From contig WELB01000099.1 of NCBI GenBank assembly GCA_009602725.1, positions 520,456 to 547,650 of the forward strand: 27,195 nucleotides of DNA. The letters run 5' to 3'. This document shows, piece after piece, positions 1 to 12,259 of this stretch (positions within the stretch are counted from its first letter, which is position 1; every line of letters begins with the position of its first letter). The stretch is from Spirogloea muscicola. Its lineage: Eukaryota; Streptophyta; Zygnematophyceae; Spirogloeales; Spirogloeaceae. Position numbers and translations under genes: made by a program. The notes beneath the pieces are model-generated. The model had not been told where the DNA came from. It saw nothing but the letters and a program-made list of their open reading frames with translations, and made no database searches.

Positions 1-50
1 CTCGCATTCCACTCACAAACGCGCCAAGTCTCATCAATTGCAAACACTAG

Positions 51-3000
51 CATGTCAGCCTGGTCCAACAGCGAGCTCGTTTCCTCCAGCCCCACAGTAA
101 CCTGTTTACGCACCAAGTACCAATTCCAAGTCAAGTCCCCGCCAGCTCCGGCGGCCGCAAGCCCCCGCCGCTCGCCGGGCCCGACCCCACCCCCCCGCCC
201 CGCCGCCGCTGGCTCCTCCTCTCCGCTGTGCTCCTGGTCGGCGCCGCCGTGGCCGTCGCCGTCTTCGTCGCCCTGACGCTGGGCCACCAGGCGGGCCGCC
301 GCGAGCGCATCCGCGCCGCGTGCGCCGGCAAGGCCGTGCCCGCTCAGGAGGCGCTCCAGGACGTGCACCGGCAGGTGCACGCCCTCGGCAGCAGCGCCGA
401 GTGGCTCTTCCCGCGCGCCACCGCCGCCGGCGCGCTCCTCAACTCCACCGACGCCGCCTTCCGGGCCGTCCTGCGCGACGCCGGCCGCGACCGCCTCGCC
501 GGCCAGCTCCTCGCCTTCGTGCAGCGCGTGCCCGGAGCCCGCCGCGCCGCCTTCGAGGCCTCCGTCCCCTGGCGCATCCGCGCCGCGCCCGAGGCGAGCG
601 GCAGCCCGGCGCCCGCGGCCGCCGAGTACGCGCCCGTCCTGCTCGTGGACAGCCCCGAGGACGCCGACCTCGTCGGCTGGGACGCCCTCCGCGGTGAGGC
701 CTGCCTGCCGCTACACCCCACCTCCCTTGTCGCCTGTGTCGGTGGACGAGGCGGCGGCTGACCCCTTCCCGCCTCCCCCCCCCCCCCCCGCAGCCTCGGG
801 GCTCCGCCAGGCGCTGCGAGCGGCCCAGGAGACGCACCTGCCCGTCTACCTCCCAGTCTACCCGGCGGCGGGCGGGGACGTGGTCGCATACATCCTGGCC
901 GTGCTGGCCGTGCGCGACCGCAGCCGCCTATCTGCCGACGTCAGCGTGCTGCCGCCGTCGGTCCTGAGCAGCGCGACCACGGGCTTCGTTGTGTCCATCT
1001 TCCACGTGGACTTCAACAGGTCGTGGCCGCTGTCCACGGGCGGCGGGGAGGAGGTGTCTGTGACCCTGCTGGACACGCGCGGCCGCCCGCGCCTGCTGCT
1101 CGGCGATGCCGCCGACAACAAGCCCTTGGGCCACGTGAGCAGCGAGCCCGACTGCGCAAACTGCACCAGCAGCAGGCCTCCTCCGCGCTGCACGGCACGC
1201 GTCCTTCTGGAGCCCACGCAGGCAGGCCAGGACTCGTCGCTGGGCTTCGAGCTGTGCTGCAGGGCTGTCCACGAAGGTGAGATGCGTCACCACCCCGCGC
1301 GGCGGCTGCCCGATCCCGCCACCGGCAGAGATTGACAAGCAGCAGCGCCCACTTGTGCTGGTCGCCCCCCCGGGGGCTCGGTGACGCTGCCCCTCCGAGG
1401 CCACGCTCAGCCCGAAGGTAGCAGCGGCCGCATCGCAGGGCCCGCTGGGGGGCCACAGTGAGGTCCCAAAGGCAATCGGTCACCTGAACGCGGCCGCGGG
1501 CTGGACTGCCAGCGGCAGGCCGGCGCTGCGGCCCTGGAGATGCAGAGGGCGTGCGTGCTAGATTATGCTTGCGATCAGAGAACGGCCAGCACTCCCCCGG
1601 AACCCCCATGCTCACGGCCTGCCACTTCGACCCGCGACTGCAGATCAAGTTGTGCCGACGGGCGCGCTGCTCTGGCCGTTTGTCACCCTGGGCCTCGCGC
1701 TGCTGGTGGGGGCCATGGTGTTCGTGTTGGTCAAGCGCCTGGATGCGGCGAGCAACTCCGTGCGGCGCATGGAGAACCTCAAGAATCTCATGAACTGCGC
1801 GATGACGGCAGCCCTTGCAGCGGATGTGGCCAAGTCCAAGTGGGCCCCTGCACCCTCCACCCGCCCAATCAGCAGCGGGCATGCGCCGGCTGATGCCTCG
1901 GACGCCGCCGCTCTGCGAGGGGCGGTGGGAGATGCCGTGCAGTGCAGTGCTCCACCGCTCCACGCGAGGCTCGCAGGGTCCAGCCTGCCTGGGCTGCGCC
2001 CGCCCCCGTGCTCATTCCCGTCCACGCAGCACGCCTCCTGCATGAAGGGGCCCTTAGGGACGCGCTTGCCTGCCTGCCCGTGTTTCAGGTTCCTCGCGAC
2101 CGTGTCGCACGAGATCCGCACACCGCTCAATGGAGTGCTGGGAATGATGTCGTGCCTGCTCGGGACGCCACTGAGCGCGGTCCAAGCTGACTACACCAAC
2201 ACGGCCATCAACAGCGCCAAGACTCTCGTCACACTCATCAATGACATCCTCGACTTCTCCAAGGTGAGCCCACGTCCATGGCTCCTCCAGAGCCTTCCTG
2301 ATGCGGTTGCTTGGACCTTATCTGGCACCTGCCCCCGTTGCTCTTGGTGTCCAGCTCCGTCTGGGCAACCGCCTGACAACTTGCTAGGACGGGGCGGGCT
2401 CGCAGATAGAGGCCGGGAAGATGGAGATGGAGCACGTCAGATTCGACCTCCGGTCTGAGGTGGAGAGCGTGCTGAGCCTGTTCCTGGAGAAAGCACGGGA
2501 GCGGGGCCTGGAGCTGGCCGTGCTTGTGCAGCCTTCCGTGCCCCAGATGGTCATGGGTGACCCCGTGCGCTTCCGGCAGGTCGATCGATGAGCACACACC
2601 ACTGAGAGTGGACCACAATTGAAATCGGGGCTTTAGTGGCCTGCAGAAGTGGTTCACTGGCACCGAGGGCTGAAGAAGCACGCCCTTGCTGCCTGTGCCC
2701 CACAGGTGCTCATCAACCTCGTTGGCAACAGCTGCAAGTTCACGGAAACTGGCCACGTGTTCGTGGTCATCGGCACTCAGCCTGAGCCTGGTGACCCCGA
2801 CTCTCGGGATGACAGCATCAGCAGCAGCAGCAGTGAGCACGCCGATCGCTGGTCTCAGTAGTGCCGGCCGTGGTTCGCGGCCTCAATCCTCCTTCGTCAA
2901 TTGCGGTGTCAGCCATATGCTCTCGCCATGGCAGATGCGACACAAGCAGCACATCGTATGTTGGTGCCTGAGCGGACGTGTGACAAAGCCTGCCATGGTC

Positions 3001-5261
3001 GTCCACCCGCTGCTGCAGTGTCCCGAAGCAGCATGAGCCACGCACACAGACGAGGCAGCATCAGCGGCCTGCTCCACCTAGCCCGCTTGAGCATCTCCGA
3101 CTCTCGCTCGTCCATGAGGTGAGGTCCAAGCCTGCGCAGTGCACAGTCACCGAGCAGCCCTTGACAGGAGCGGGCTTGTGACCCCAGGAGGGCTCCACAA
3201 GGTGTCCTTCGGTGGCCCCCAACAGCTGTGCTGTGTCTGCGCGCGCAGTGGGGACACAAGTCGGCGGCAGTCGCTCGGGGGTTGGCCGACCAAGGGGCTG
3301 ATCTCCGTGGCCACCGCGTCCATCAACCCGCTCCCTGCCAAAGGCGGCTGCTCTTGGCCGACCCTGAGTGGGAGGCGCAGTGCCACAAGCCAGTGCAATG
3401 CGGAGCGGCTGCGCCAGATGGGCGAGCTCTCGCGGCTGCGCGCCGCAAGCCACCGAGAGGATCAAGGCCAGCCGCAACAGGCGCGGCTGCTGATCTATGT
3501 GGAGGACACGGGCATCGGCATGGAGCCGGAGGTGCTGGAGAACATTTTCGAGCCGTTTGTGCAGGCGGAGGGCGGGCGCAAGTACGGTGGCACCGGCCTG
3601 GGCCTGGCCATCTCCAAGCGCCTCTGCACGCTCATGGGAGGCTCCATGGACGTGCACTCGGTGCCCACCGTGGGCACCACCTTCAGGCTGCACCTCTGCC
3701 TGGACGCCCCCCCGCCGCTTGGCGAGGCGGAGGAGGGGAAGCCGAGCGGAGTGCCACCTGGGGTGGAGCACTTGCGAGGCAAGCGGGTGCTGTACGTGGA
3801 TGCTGGGCTGGTGCGCCAGCAGGTGGTGGGCAGTTACATGGAGCGCCTCGGTGTCGAGCCGGCTCACGCCAGCAGTGTCGATGACGGCTGCAGCATGCTT
3901 CAAGCGGCGGCCAAGCCCAAGTCGGGGGCCAGCCTCACCGACCTGTGCTCGTACTCGCGGCCCCAGCGGCCCTTTGACGCGGTCCTCCTGGCGCTGAATG
4001 ACTCCCTGGCCGACGACCTCGCCGCACCCCTGCGCCTCCTGCAAGCCTCCTCGCTTCTCGGGACCAGGCCTCTACCAGTCCTCCTCCTCCTGCCATCCTC
4101 GGCGGTACCGTCCCTGGAGGGTGACGCCCTGGCTGCTGGCTACGCCGTGGCACTGCGAAAGCCCCTCCGCCAGGTCTGGTCAAGCCTAGTACCAGACACC
4201 TTCTTGAGCGAGATGCCTCTGCGTACCGCGCCAAAGAGCGAGGTGGTGCCGGGGACACCTGACGCCTGACAGCGCGGTCGGCTCTGGGTGCAGAGCACGC
4301 TGGCAGCTTCCTTGGTGACCGCCCTCGGCTTGCAGAAGGAGCCCTCCCCCAGGCGCGCTATGGTCCACACGCAGAGCCTGGGAGAGCTGTTCCGCGGGCG
4401 TCGCATCCTGATCGGTGAGTAGGCCAGGAGGTGCTGCTTCTCCGGTGGCTGCAGCCGACAAGCTGCTACGAGCTGCGCGCCACAAGGCACTGACTTCAAA
4501 TGCGCCGCATGTGGCTGTGTGCAGTGGACGACAACCTGGTGAATCGCAAGGTGGCCACAACCCTGCTCACCAAGTTTGGCCCAGTGGTGCAAACCGCCAG
4601 CAACGGGCGGGAAGCACTGCAGCTGCTCCAACCTGGGCACGCCGTCGACCTTGTCTTCATGGACATCCAAGTGAGATTGCGGGTCTGCTTGGGGTGCTGC
4701 ACGCCAAGACTGACGGTCGAGCAACGAAGATCGACTCTGCACTTCACTTGCAGCTCCTGCAATCATGGGACTCTGACGAGTCGAAATTGGCTGTCCCCAT
4801 CAGATGCCCGAGATGAATGGCTACGAGACAACGGAGAAGCTAAGGGCGATGGAGCTGGAGCACCCCCAGGACCGCCGCGTGCCAGTGTGGGCCATGACCG
4901 CCGACGTCCTCAAGGTGCGACGCAGCCAGGGGCGGCTCCACTGATGACCCTGAATGAGCCGGATCATAGCTGGCATGCACCTGATCAGCCGAGACGCCTG
5001 CATGCGCTCCTGCAGTTCAGGAGTGCAGCAAGCACTGGGAAGAGTAGGCACGCCCTTGTTGCCTTTGCCGTGCACGGCGGTGGCATCCTCTTCTTACTCC
5101 ACCCACAAGCTCACATACATGGTCTTTGTGTGTTGCAGGGGACCAAGGAGCGATGCAAGGAAGTGGGGATGGACGGGTACATCTCCAAGCCCATCCAGGC
5201 CGACAAGCTCCACAACATCGTGATGCAGATCTTCGACCAGCAGGACCAGCGGGGCAGATGA
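51..5261 (+). CDS. CHASE-domain hybrid histidine kinase (cytokinin-receptor-like), 12 exons, 5' end incomplete
   Basis: Membrane sensor kinase that would autophosphorylate on His and pass phosphate to a C-terminal receiver. Proposed exons: (51)-693, 794-1276, 1644-1839, 2089-2263, 2406-2579, 2706-2832, 3019-3118, 3249-~4242, 4336-4414, 4525-4670, 4804-4914, 5139-5261; phases agree at every junction, and most donors are GTGAG-like. Order: hydrophobic segment at ~205-280; extracellular CHASE-like sensor in exons 1-2 (motif YAPVLL then GWDAL); second TM at ~1667-1735; H-box [10 protein letters not shown] (exon 4); N-box [10 protein letters not shown] (exon 6); G1 DTGIGM, F-box IFEPFVQAE and G2 GGTGLGLAI (exon 8); a degenerate receiver (~3770-4190); then a complete receiver with VDDN, phospho-Asp in FMDIQMPEMNG, AMTAD and SKP. 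The architecture matches plant CRE1/AHK cytokinin receptors, but ligand is inferred only. No in-frame ATG exists in the first exon (frame open from 51), so the start lies in an upstream exon, possibly outside the window. The track-style start at 228 is GTG and unlikely here. Confidence 0.92.
3770..4200 (+). other. Degenerate receiver-like domain inside the histidine kinase
   Basis: Between the kinase ATPase domain and the complete C-terminal receiver lies a receiver-fold segment opening with [10 protein letters not shown] and closing with ALRKPL. The paired acidic residues after beta-1 are reduced to one Asp. The strand expected to end in the phospho-Asp reads FDAVLLAL, without an Asp at that position. 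The conserved Lys-Pro near the end is kept. Known plant CHASE kinases carry a similar receiver-like domain that cannot be phosphorylated, so this domain is probably structural or regulatory (inference). Confidence 0.7.
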
Positions 5262-5332
5262 CTGCACCAAAGTAGTGCACGGGGCTTACAGCACCGAGCT
5301 CTCTTAGATGCTCCTCGAGGCCGCCAAGACAT
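5262..5332. other. 71-bp gap between two convergent stop codons
   Basis: The kinase stops with TGA at 5259-5261 on the plus strand, and the AMP-ligase gene stops with TGA at 5335-5333 on the minus strand. The space is too short for two separate 3' UTRs, so the two transcripts probably overlap at their 3' ends. I saw no TGTAA chlorophyte-style polyadenylation signal in the gap. Confidence 0.8.
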
Positions 5333-8300
5333 TCAGGCTGCCTCAGCAGGCCCCCCGGGCCTCAACTCGAGGCAGTACAGGTAGTCGTCCCTACAGCCAA
5401 CGTAGATGTGGCCCCCCAGCATGACAGGGGATGAGAAGACCTCTCCTGGCAACTTGTACAGTAACGCTGCTGCTGGCTTAGACTGCTGCTCGGCTGCAGT
5501 GGCGTGAGGACGGCCTCGGAGCTTGCTGCTCGGGGCCGACCCAGTGGCTGTGGGGGCCACAAACACCTGCACATCTCCCGCTGTGCTGCAACCGCACACA
5601 TACCTGCAGGCAGCAACCAAATCAACTAGCTCAAGGCTGGTCCCTTCTAGAGCCAGTCGAACCAGTGGACTGGCTCAACAGACTTGCACGCCTGCTTAGC
5701 AAAGTGCCTGCCTAGGTTTGAGCTGTCAGATCTGGCCATCGAGCCCTCATTCTGGCAGAAGCTACCGGCAGTTTTGCAATAGACCACTGAGCTTGTATGC
5801 GCACACGTCAAGTAGCCCTAGCCCCTTCACCAGTCCAAGCTTTTGGCTTCACGATTTTGCAAGGGTGCCGGTAGCACGGCGAACATTGCTGAGCAGCCTA
5901 TGTGTTTCAAGGAGCACAGGCTCCAAGGCTTCTGTGATGGAACATGCACTGCAAGTCATTAAACATGACATGCAGCACAACAAGCAGATGAGTGCAAGCT
6001 TTTCTCAGGGCTTACTGCGACACCGGCAAGGTGCGAGAAGAGCCTTTGGCCAAGAGGTCATGCACGGCATCCACGCACGGCGATGCTGTCATCGCAGCAC
6101 CACAGTCCCTCCTCCACAGCAACTTGCCACCACGCTGTCACCCTCACAACGGACAAGCTGGTCAACACAGCGCCTGTGGCGGGCCCTTCCTACTTCTTCG
6201 AAGTTGCTGTTCTGGGACTTCCTCCGCAGTGATGCTATCAGCGTGACAGAGGACTGTAGCCCTTTCTGCAATGTTCACATAGAAGCTGTGATGTAACAAG
6301 TACAGTACCAGGCTGATGCAGTATATATATCCATCTCTGGAGCTTGCGAGAACCTGCACACCTCATGGTCGTAAGGGAGGGGAAGGTGAGAGCGCTGGCA
6401 AGGTTGACAGCTTCAGGTTGACATGAATTACGTCTTGCCTTCCAAGTGCAGACTTGCAAGACACAGTCAGGGCCAGTACCTGTCCTGGGAGAGCGAGGGA
6501 GGTGCACAAGCCAGCAAAGATGGGGCCACCAGCACTAAACTGCACACAGGCATGTTGAACGTAAAGGAGGGTTGCGAGCTGCGCCCGAGGTGGCCATAAT
6601 GATCCCAGCAATGTATGTATTGAGCAGGTCATTCGATCGTGAGGCAGATGTATGATTCGACGCTTCTGCTACCTCAACAGACAGGCAGCTGTGGTAGTGA
6701 CCACGAGCCTCCACTTGTCCAGCTTCACACTATTATGCGGGTGTATCGGGAGGCCGGATGGGCAGCAAAGGGGTGGGTTGTGTATGCAAGAGCTACGTGG
6801 GCGCTTGCCTTCCACATGGGAGTCCCGCCCAAAGATATGCCTGTCAATGAGCCATCAACTGCTCCTAAGACAACTGACATCGGCAGCCAAGGGGAATCTC
6901 GTCAGCCATGGCTCAAGACGTTTGGCAGCGACGAGGAGAACAATCTCTTGCAGGCAAGTCTTGTTGTCTTATTAGACAACCTCATATGCTAGGATCCTCA
7001 TGTCATGCCACCTACCTAGTCCACTATCCTTATCCACAGCGGGCACTCCGAAGATGGGCGAGTGTGCTGTGTAAGACCACCGAACATGGAAAGGCTCCTG
7101 TTCACAGAGCTCGCAGCAGTGATTCAAGCTGCATTTGCATGAAGCTCTCAGATGCAGAGGGAAGACATGATGGCTGCAGGCAGGAAGTCAGGTAGTCCAC
7201 GATGCATCCATAAAGACCGTGCTGCACGGCCAATGTGTCACAAGCATTTGGAAATACTGCAACAAGCCCACACCCAGGCATCACTTTGACGTCCCGCAGT
7301 ACGTGCATGACAGTGTCGAGGATCCCAATCACTTAAGGACAGCGCTGACATAAGTTAGCAAGGGTTCGTTATCAGGAAAGCCTTACTTCGCCAGCCAAAG
7401 CCAAGACATGACCGCTGGTGGTGGCGACGTACACGAGTCGTCGAACCTGTACACCACGTCCTAATAACACTGTAAGACTTCATCCAGAGGACCTCACTGG
7501 AACACTTGACCTACCTCACTCCCTGGTCCAGGAACGGAGTGTGTACTTAATGATGGAGGGCCTGTGTGGCCAAGTACAAATGCAAGCACGTTGACAGATG
7601 TACATCACCTGCTGCTAAGCTGACCAGCTCAGTAACCACGAGTCAGCACATAGAGGTCCAGGGGTGGACGTGGCCCACACACGAAATCACTATCACGAGC
7701 TGCGCTTTCGTGGAGAGTAACAAGACCGCTCTGAGCTATCTGATTGCTGCTTGTTGACTCTGTAGAATGATATCTGGAGCGCCAAGAAGCTGACTCACCT
7801 CGTCAAGAGCAGGTGAGGCGAAAACACTACCGGGGCACTTGTGCCTCCACATGCACAAAGCCTGAGGTGGCTGCCTCAGAACATACACGTGCTTATCATG
7901 CGAACCGCACCTGCGTACGAGAGTGCCAGATTGACAGCCAGGTAAGTCGAGCACTGATATGATGTTGTTTTGCCCATGGTGGCCGTGCAAGCAGCACAGA
8001 CGGAGTGCCACCGTACCAGATGGAGCCTGCCCACGAGTCGATGAGTGGTTGGCACTTGACCTGCCATTTTTGAACCAACCACAAAGCCATCTCAGCTAGT
8101 GACCCGTACTCTTCCACAAGAACCCACAGCATTAGAATGTAACCGTACACCTGACTGCTGCATGAGCATCACATCTCCTTGCACCTCTGCTGAAGTCGAA
8201 AACCTCCAAAGGACGACGCCTCGAAGTAGGCAGAGGAAGTATATGTCTCCATCATAGCACCCGATTACAACCTGAAAGGCCTGTCTCTTGCTTGGTCGTC

Positions 8301-11300
8301 CTGACAATCAGCTGCATGGCAGGTCGCTTGCTCGAAGCTAACCCTTTGTTCATGACCTTTGTTCATGAGCATCGCACTCTCACCGAAAACTGCAGACATG
8401 CACCCCCCTATGCACACCGGACTGTTACCAGCCAGAGAATCCAAACCGGATACAGAGGGATGCAAACACTAATCACCTGTGTCCCATCGAGAGTGACAGC
8501 AGCGGGAGCCTCTATCCGACCACCGAGTTGTGTTCGCCACTGGACTCGTCCGCTGCCGTGACAGAGTATCTGAGTTAAATATCACGTGTGCACTCTGACA
8601 AGGAGCCTGGCTCGAGCACTGAAGTGGACCTGGAGAGGATACCAGGTTGAGCATAAGTGAAGGCAGCAAACCTTCTTTGCAGAAAGCGCATAGGGAGCTC
8701 ACCTGGAAGCACTGGCACACATGAATATGTGAGCATGGGAACCTACAAGGACCCTCCAGCCCAGATGATGGTAAACGAGCACCGGGGATGCATCAATGCA
8801 TGCACCCAAGAACAACCGCCAGACCACCTTCTTGCGTTACTCCACACGAGGAGCGGATGTCAGTGGAGGTGGCCACAACCTCCAAGGTCGAACAGCTTGA
8901 ATCGCAGAAACGCCTCATGCACTACCACTTATTCATCGGTTGTCTACATGGTGTGGAACATACCTGGACTTCACCTGGGACAACATCTGAAAGCGTCAGC
9001 TTCAGATCCACATCGGTGTTGCTGTCCAGGCAGGCTCTGGTCGCATCAGATTGGTGCAACCATGTGACGCGGTTGCACTTGGTGAGAGCAACAACAGCAG
9101 CCTCGGAACGACTACCAGTGAGCAGGAGTCTGTGATCCAGCCCCTTCATGGTTGCATCTGAGGGACACTGGAGAGTCGACTGTTGGTCCTGGTCCGACAA
9201 TGGGCTGTCGCTGTCAACTTGTGGTTGCCCATGATGTGCTGACTGGAGCAGTGCATCATCTTGGCTGGACCGCGGCACCAGATAACCTGACCTCAGGCGC
9301 TTTGGAATAACTTCCTTGTGTGGCCTCCTGGGTGTGTCTTCAAGCATCTGCATTTTCAGAATGAGGTCGCGCAGATATGGGAACTGGTAGAACCAGTCCA
9401 TCGGTATGCCCAGCTCATGTGCAGCCAGTGCTGCTGTCATGGAATTGCCGCCCCCATCTTGAACGAAGTGCATAGTGGGTGTCACTATTGGCAGCCCCAG
9501 AATAGTCGCAAGGACCTGCAGGGCCCAAATAAAGATATACGGGGCAGGAATGTCAGATAGCTGCCATGGAACAACCTGCATGCAACGCAGCAGGCCACGC
9601 GCTACATCCGCCAGTCCACGGGTGTGCCTGCAGATTGAGCTGGATGACTGACTGCAATCTGTAGGGCATTGCAACCAACCTTCAGCACGTGAGCCTCCTC
9701 ATACCTGCCCGTCATCGCGTGTCTGCGACTTGTTATAGGCCACTGCGGAGGAACAAGAGCAGCATAGTCCAGCTTGCCCGACGCAGAGAGTGGCAGCGCC
9801 CAAAGTACGTGAATCGCCTTCGGCTGCATGGCTTGAGGAAGCTGCTTGAACAGCCACTGCCTTATCTCTGGAAGCTCGCTCTCAAGCGCATCCATTGTCT
9901 TGTTGGTCAACGTGCTGCCTCCTCGATCTGTCCCTTTGCTGATGTAAGAGGGCTGCGGCACAAGGTATGCAGCGAGCCACGGAAGCCCGGACGGCGTCAA
10001 CCAGGAGCACACTGCTGCCTGCTGTACTGCGGGATGCTTAGTCAGGACAGCTTCCACTTCTGCCAGGTTGACGCGCTGCCCTGCCACTTTGACTTGCCGG
10101 TCCAGACGCCCTGTGATAAGCACAACCCCATTGTCTAACTCTCGTGCAAGGTCCCTCGTGCGAAAGAGCCTCTCCTGCTCTTCAGACAGCTGGAAGTGAT
10201 GATCCGTGAGCTCTGCCCTGTGCAGGTAGCCCCAGCAGAGCGCCGTGCCGCTCACACAAAGCTCCCCTTCCTCTCCTTGTTGGACGACCTGCACGAGTGA
10301 CTCAGAAGGTCCTTCATAGCTGCCGTCTGCAAATGCCTCCTACCAGCAAAAGCTTCCAACGCCGTAAATGTCTGTACACGGTGTCTCACCAGGGTGCTCG
10401 AAGGTTGCAGTATGTGGAGCTTGCAGCCACTGATGGGGACGCCAATCGGCAAGTAAGGAAGTGCTGAATCCATGCTGGAAGGAGACGCCATGACACTTGT
10501 GTCCAGGTATGTGCAATCCCCAGAGACCTGCATGAAAGGATTGCGTTCAGCGGATGTGGAGACTGTCATGCTGCCAACATGCTGACTTGAAAGTGCAGGG
10601 AGGCAGTTCCAGTGGCGATGCCACTGGGGCCCTTGGGTCTGAGTCTAGGCTATCCCCAATGTTGATGTCGTTGTTCAGATCTTGTCGTTGGCCCGTCATC
10701 GTTGAGACGTATTCTTGTGAAAACTCAGCTTCGCAAAAGCCTGCAACAAGCTGTGGAGCTCAATCCGTGCAGTACTGCAGTCGGCTGCCCTTGCCTCTGT
10801 TGTGCCGTACAGGTTGACGACTTTGGCATGTGGTAGCATGGTCTGGAGGTCTTCTACAAGGGTATAAGTCAGCTGCTCCCCACTTGACATGATGAGGCAT
10901 AGCCTGTTGACTGTACTCGTCACAGCCTTCGTGTCCTGAAGTAGCATGCTCAGCAAGGTGGGAGTCGCCACGAGCCTCGATACACCATGTCTCTGGCAGC
11001 TCCGACGAGGACAACGTGCTCAGTGAAGATGTCAAGAGCTTCCCATGTGAGGTTGCCGTTCATCAGGCCTAGCTGTTGAGACCACAACTCTCTCAACCGA
11101 TGATCGCTGTGGACCAACTATGACGGGATCCTCGTACATGAATAATGTAGGCTTGCTCCGCTCAAAAAGATTTCTGATGCAAACCAGCTGATCCGGGTGG
11201 CAGTCACCTGGATGCTGGCAAGGAGGGAGCTGGGCCGGTCGGAATCAGGGGGTATAAGGACCGGCACTCCAGCCAGCAGGGGGCCCAGGACCTCGGTCAG

Positions 11301-12259
11301 GTGATCTATGAAGGAGGGGCGTGTTTTGAAGCAACACAAGTCGGCCACATCAAAGGGGAATGCGCCCTCCATCCAAGCCAGTCGATTGAGCAGCCCTGCA
11401 TGTCAAAGATCGCAACGGGCTCGTCCGCATTATCAGCAGCAGGATGTCCAGTCTCAGGTACACGACTACCTGCAGAGGCGCATGGCAGTGAAGCAATCTG
11501 CCGAGCTGGAAGGTGGGGCGAGGAGCAAGCACCTAGCTCGGTGCCACATACGCCCTTGGGCAAACCTGTCGAGCCGGAGGTGTAGAGCACATAGCAGAAA
11601 GGGCCAACGCTCGGTGCAATAGATGCCCTGGCTGCATCAGGGGCTTGGCCCCTGTTCTCCCATGCCAGGCTGACAAAAGCCTCAGGAAGCTCCAGCACAC
11701 TACTTGGTGAGGCTTTTGAGGCTCCCTCCTGAGGCGGAGACGAACCTTGACCTACAATGTCTCCAGGCTGCTGCAGGGCCGGCGCGTCTAAGGGAGCCAG
11801 CTGCCAGCTCGACCATACTGTGGCATCCTGTGTTACAATGACTGCGAGCTGCGCGTCTGCAGCAATGGCGTGCAGGCGGCCAAGGGGCAAGGCAGGGTCC
11901 AGCGGCACAAAGGCGGCACCGACTTCCAGAGCGGCCAGCAGCGCAACAAGGTACGCTGCGGAGGGCGGCAGGTGTAGGCCGACCAGAGGTGGCAGGGTGC
12001 TGGCGCTAGGCTCCTGCGGCAGATGATGCATGAGGAGATGGAGCAGGTGCTGTTGGGCGACCTGCAGCTGCTCAAAGCGCAAAGCAGCGGGCGGCATGGA
12101 AGCCCCCAGGTCCTCGAGCACGGCTGCGCGAGTGGGGATGAGCAGGCAGGCAGCCCGGAAGGCCGCTGCTACGCTCGAGTGGTAGCGGGCGCCCAGCATG
12201 AGCGGCGAAGGACGAGGTGTGGAGCCTTGACCTGCCGCTGGCTGGCGTCCCGCCTCCAT
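5333..12259 (-). CDS. AASDH/U26-like adenylation-carrier protein with C-terminal PQQ beta-propeller
   Basis: ATP-dependent acyl- or amino-acid-activating enzyme: adenylation domain, carrier domain, then a PQQ-type propeller, as in animal AASDH/U26 and plant acyl-activating enzyme 19. Exons read downward: 12259-11533, 11395-11208, 10992-10795, 10527-10390, 10288-9689, 9575-8964; then short propeller exons near 8790-8700, 8560-8484, 8271-8179, 8060-8017, 7910-7799, ~7450-7387, 7097-7016, 6539-6480, 6353-6309, ~6120-6030 and 5603-5333. Adenylation motifs: YTSGSTGLPKG, FKTRPSF, NLYGTTE, RTRDLA (TGD is usual), GRLDRQVKVAGQRV, SASGKLDY. Carrier motif GGNS supplies the phosphopantetheine Ser. Propeller strands include VGSHAHIF, VIGCYDGDIYF, GSHDKHVYVL, SPIFGVPAV, SSRDGYIYC and VGCRDDYLYCLEL. 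One blade (~7015-6540) was not resolved. ATG at 12259 has context GCCATGG; ATGs at 12367 and 12199 are alternatives. Human AASDH has been linked to beta-alanine activation; the substrate here is unknown. Confidence 0.9.
10528..10794 (-). other. Probable GC-AG intron in the AMP-ligase gene
   Basis: The exon carrying adenylation motif A5 (NLYGTTE) must join VSGDCTYLD, as in the AASDH family. The only phase-0 donor directly after the GAG codon of GTTE is GCAAGG, on the minus strand at 10794-10789. The acceptor is the AG of ATGCAG, at 10529-10528. GC donors are a known minor class. An AT-rich or GT alternative that keeps the frame was not seen next to this codon. Confidence 0.65.

Noticed and set aside
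6639-6992. Plus-strand ORF of 117 codons inside the AMP-ligase gene
   Set aside because: It has no recognisable domain and lies between minus-strand propeller exons, where one blade is still unplaced. It is most likely intronic chance coding.
8343-8370. Short direct repeat CCTTTGTTCATGA x2
   Set aside because: Two 13-bp units in an intron of the AMP-ligase gene; ordinary slippage with no further structure.
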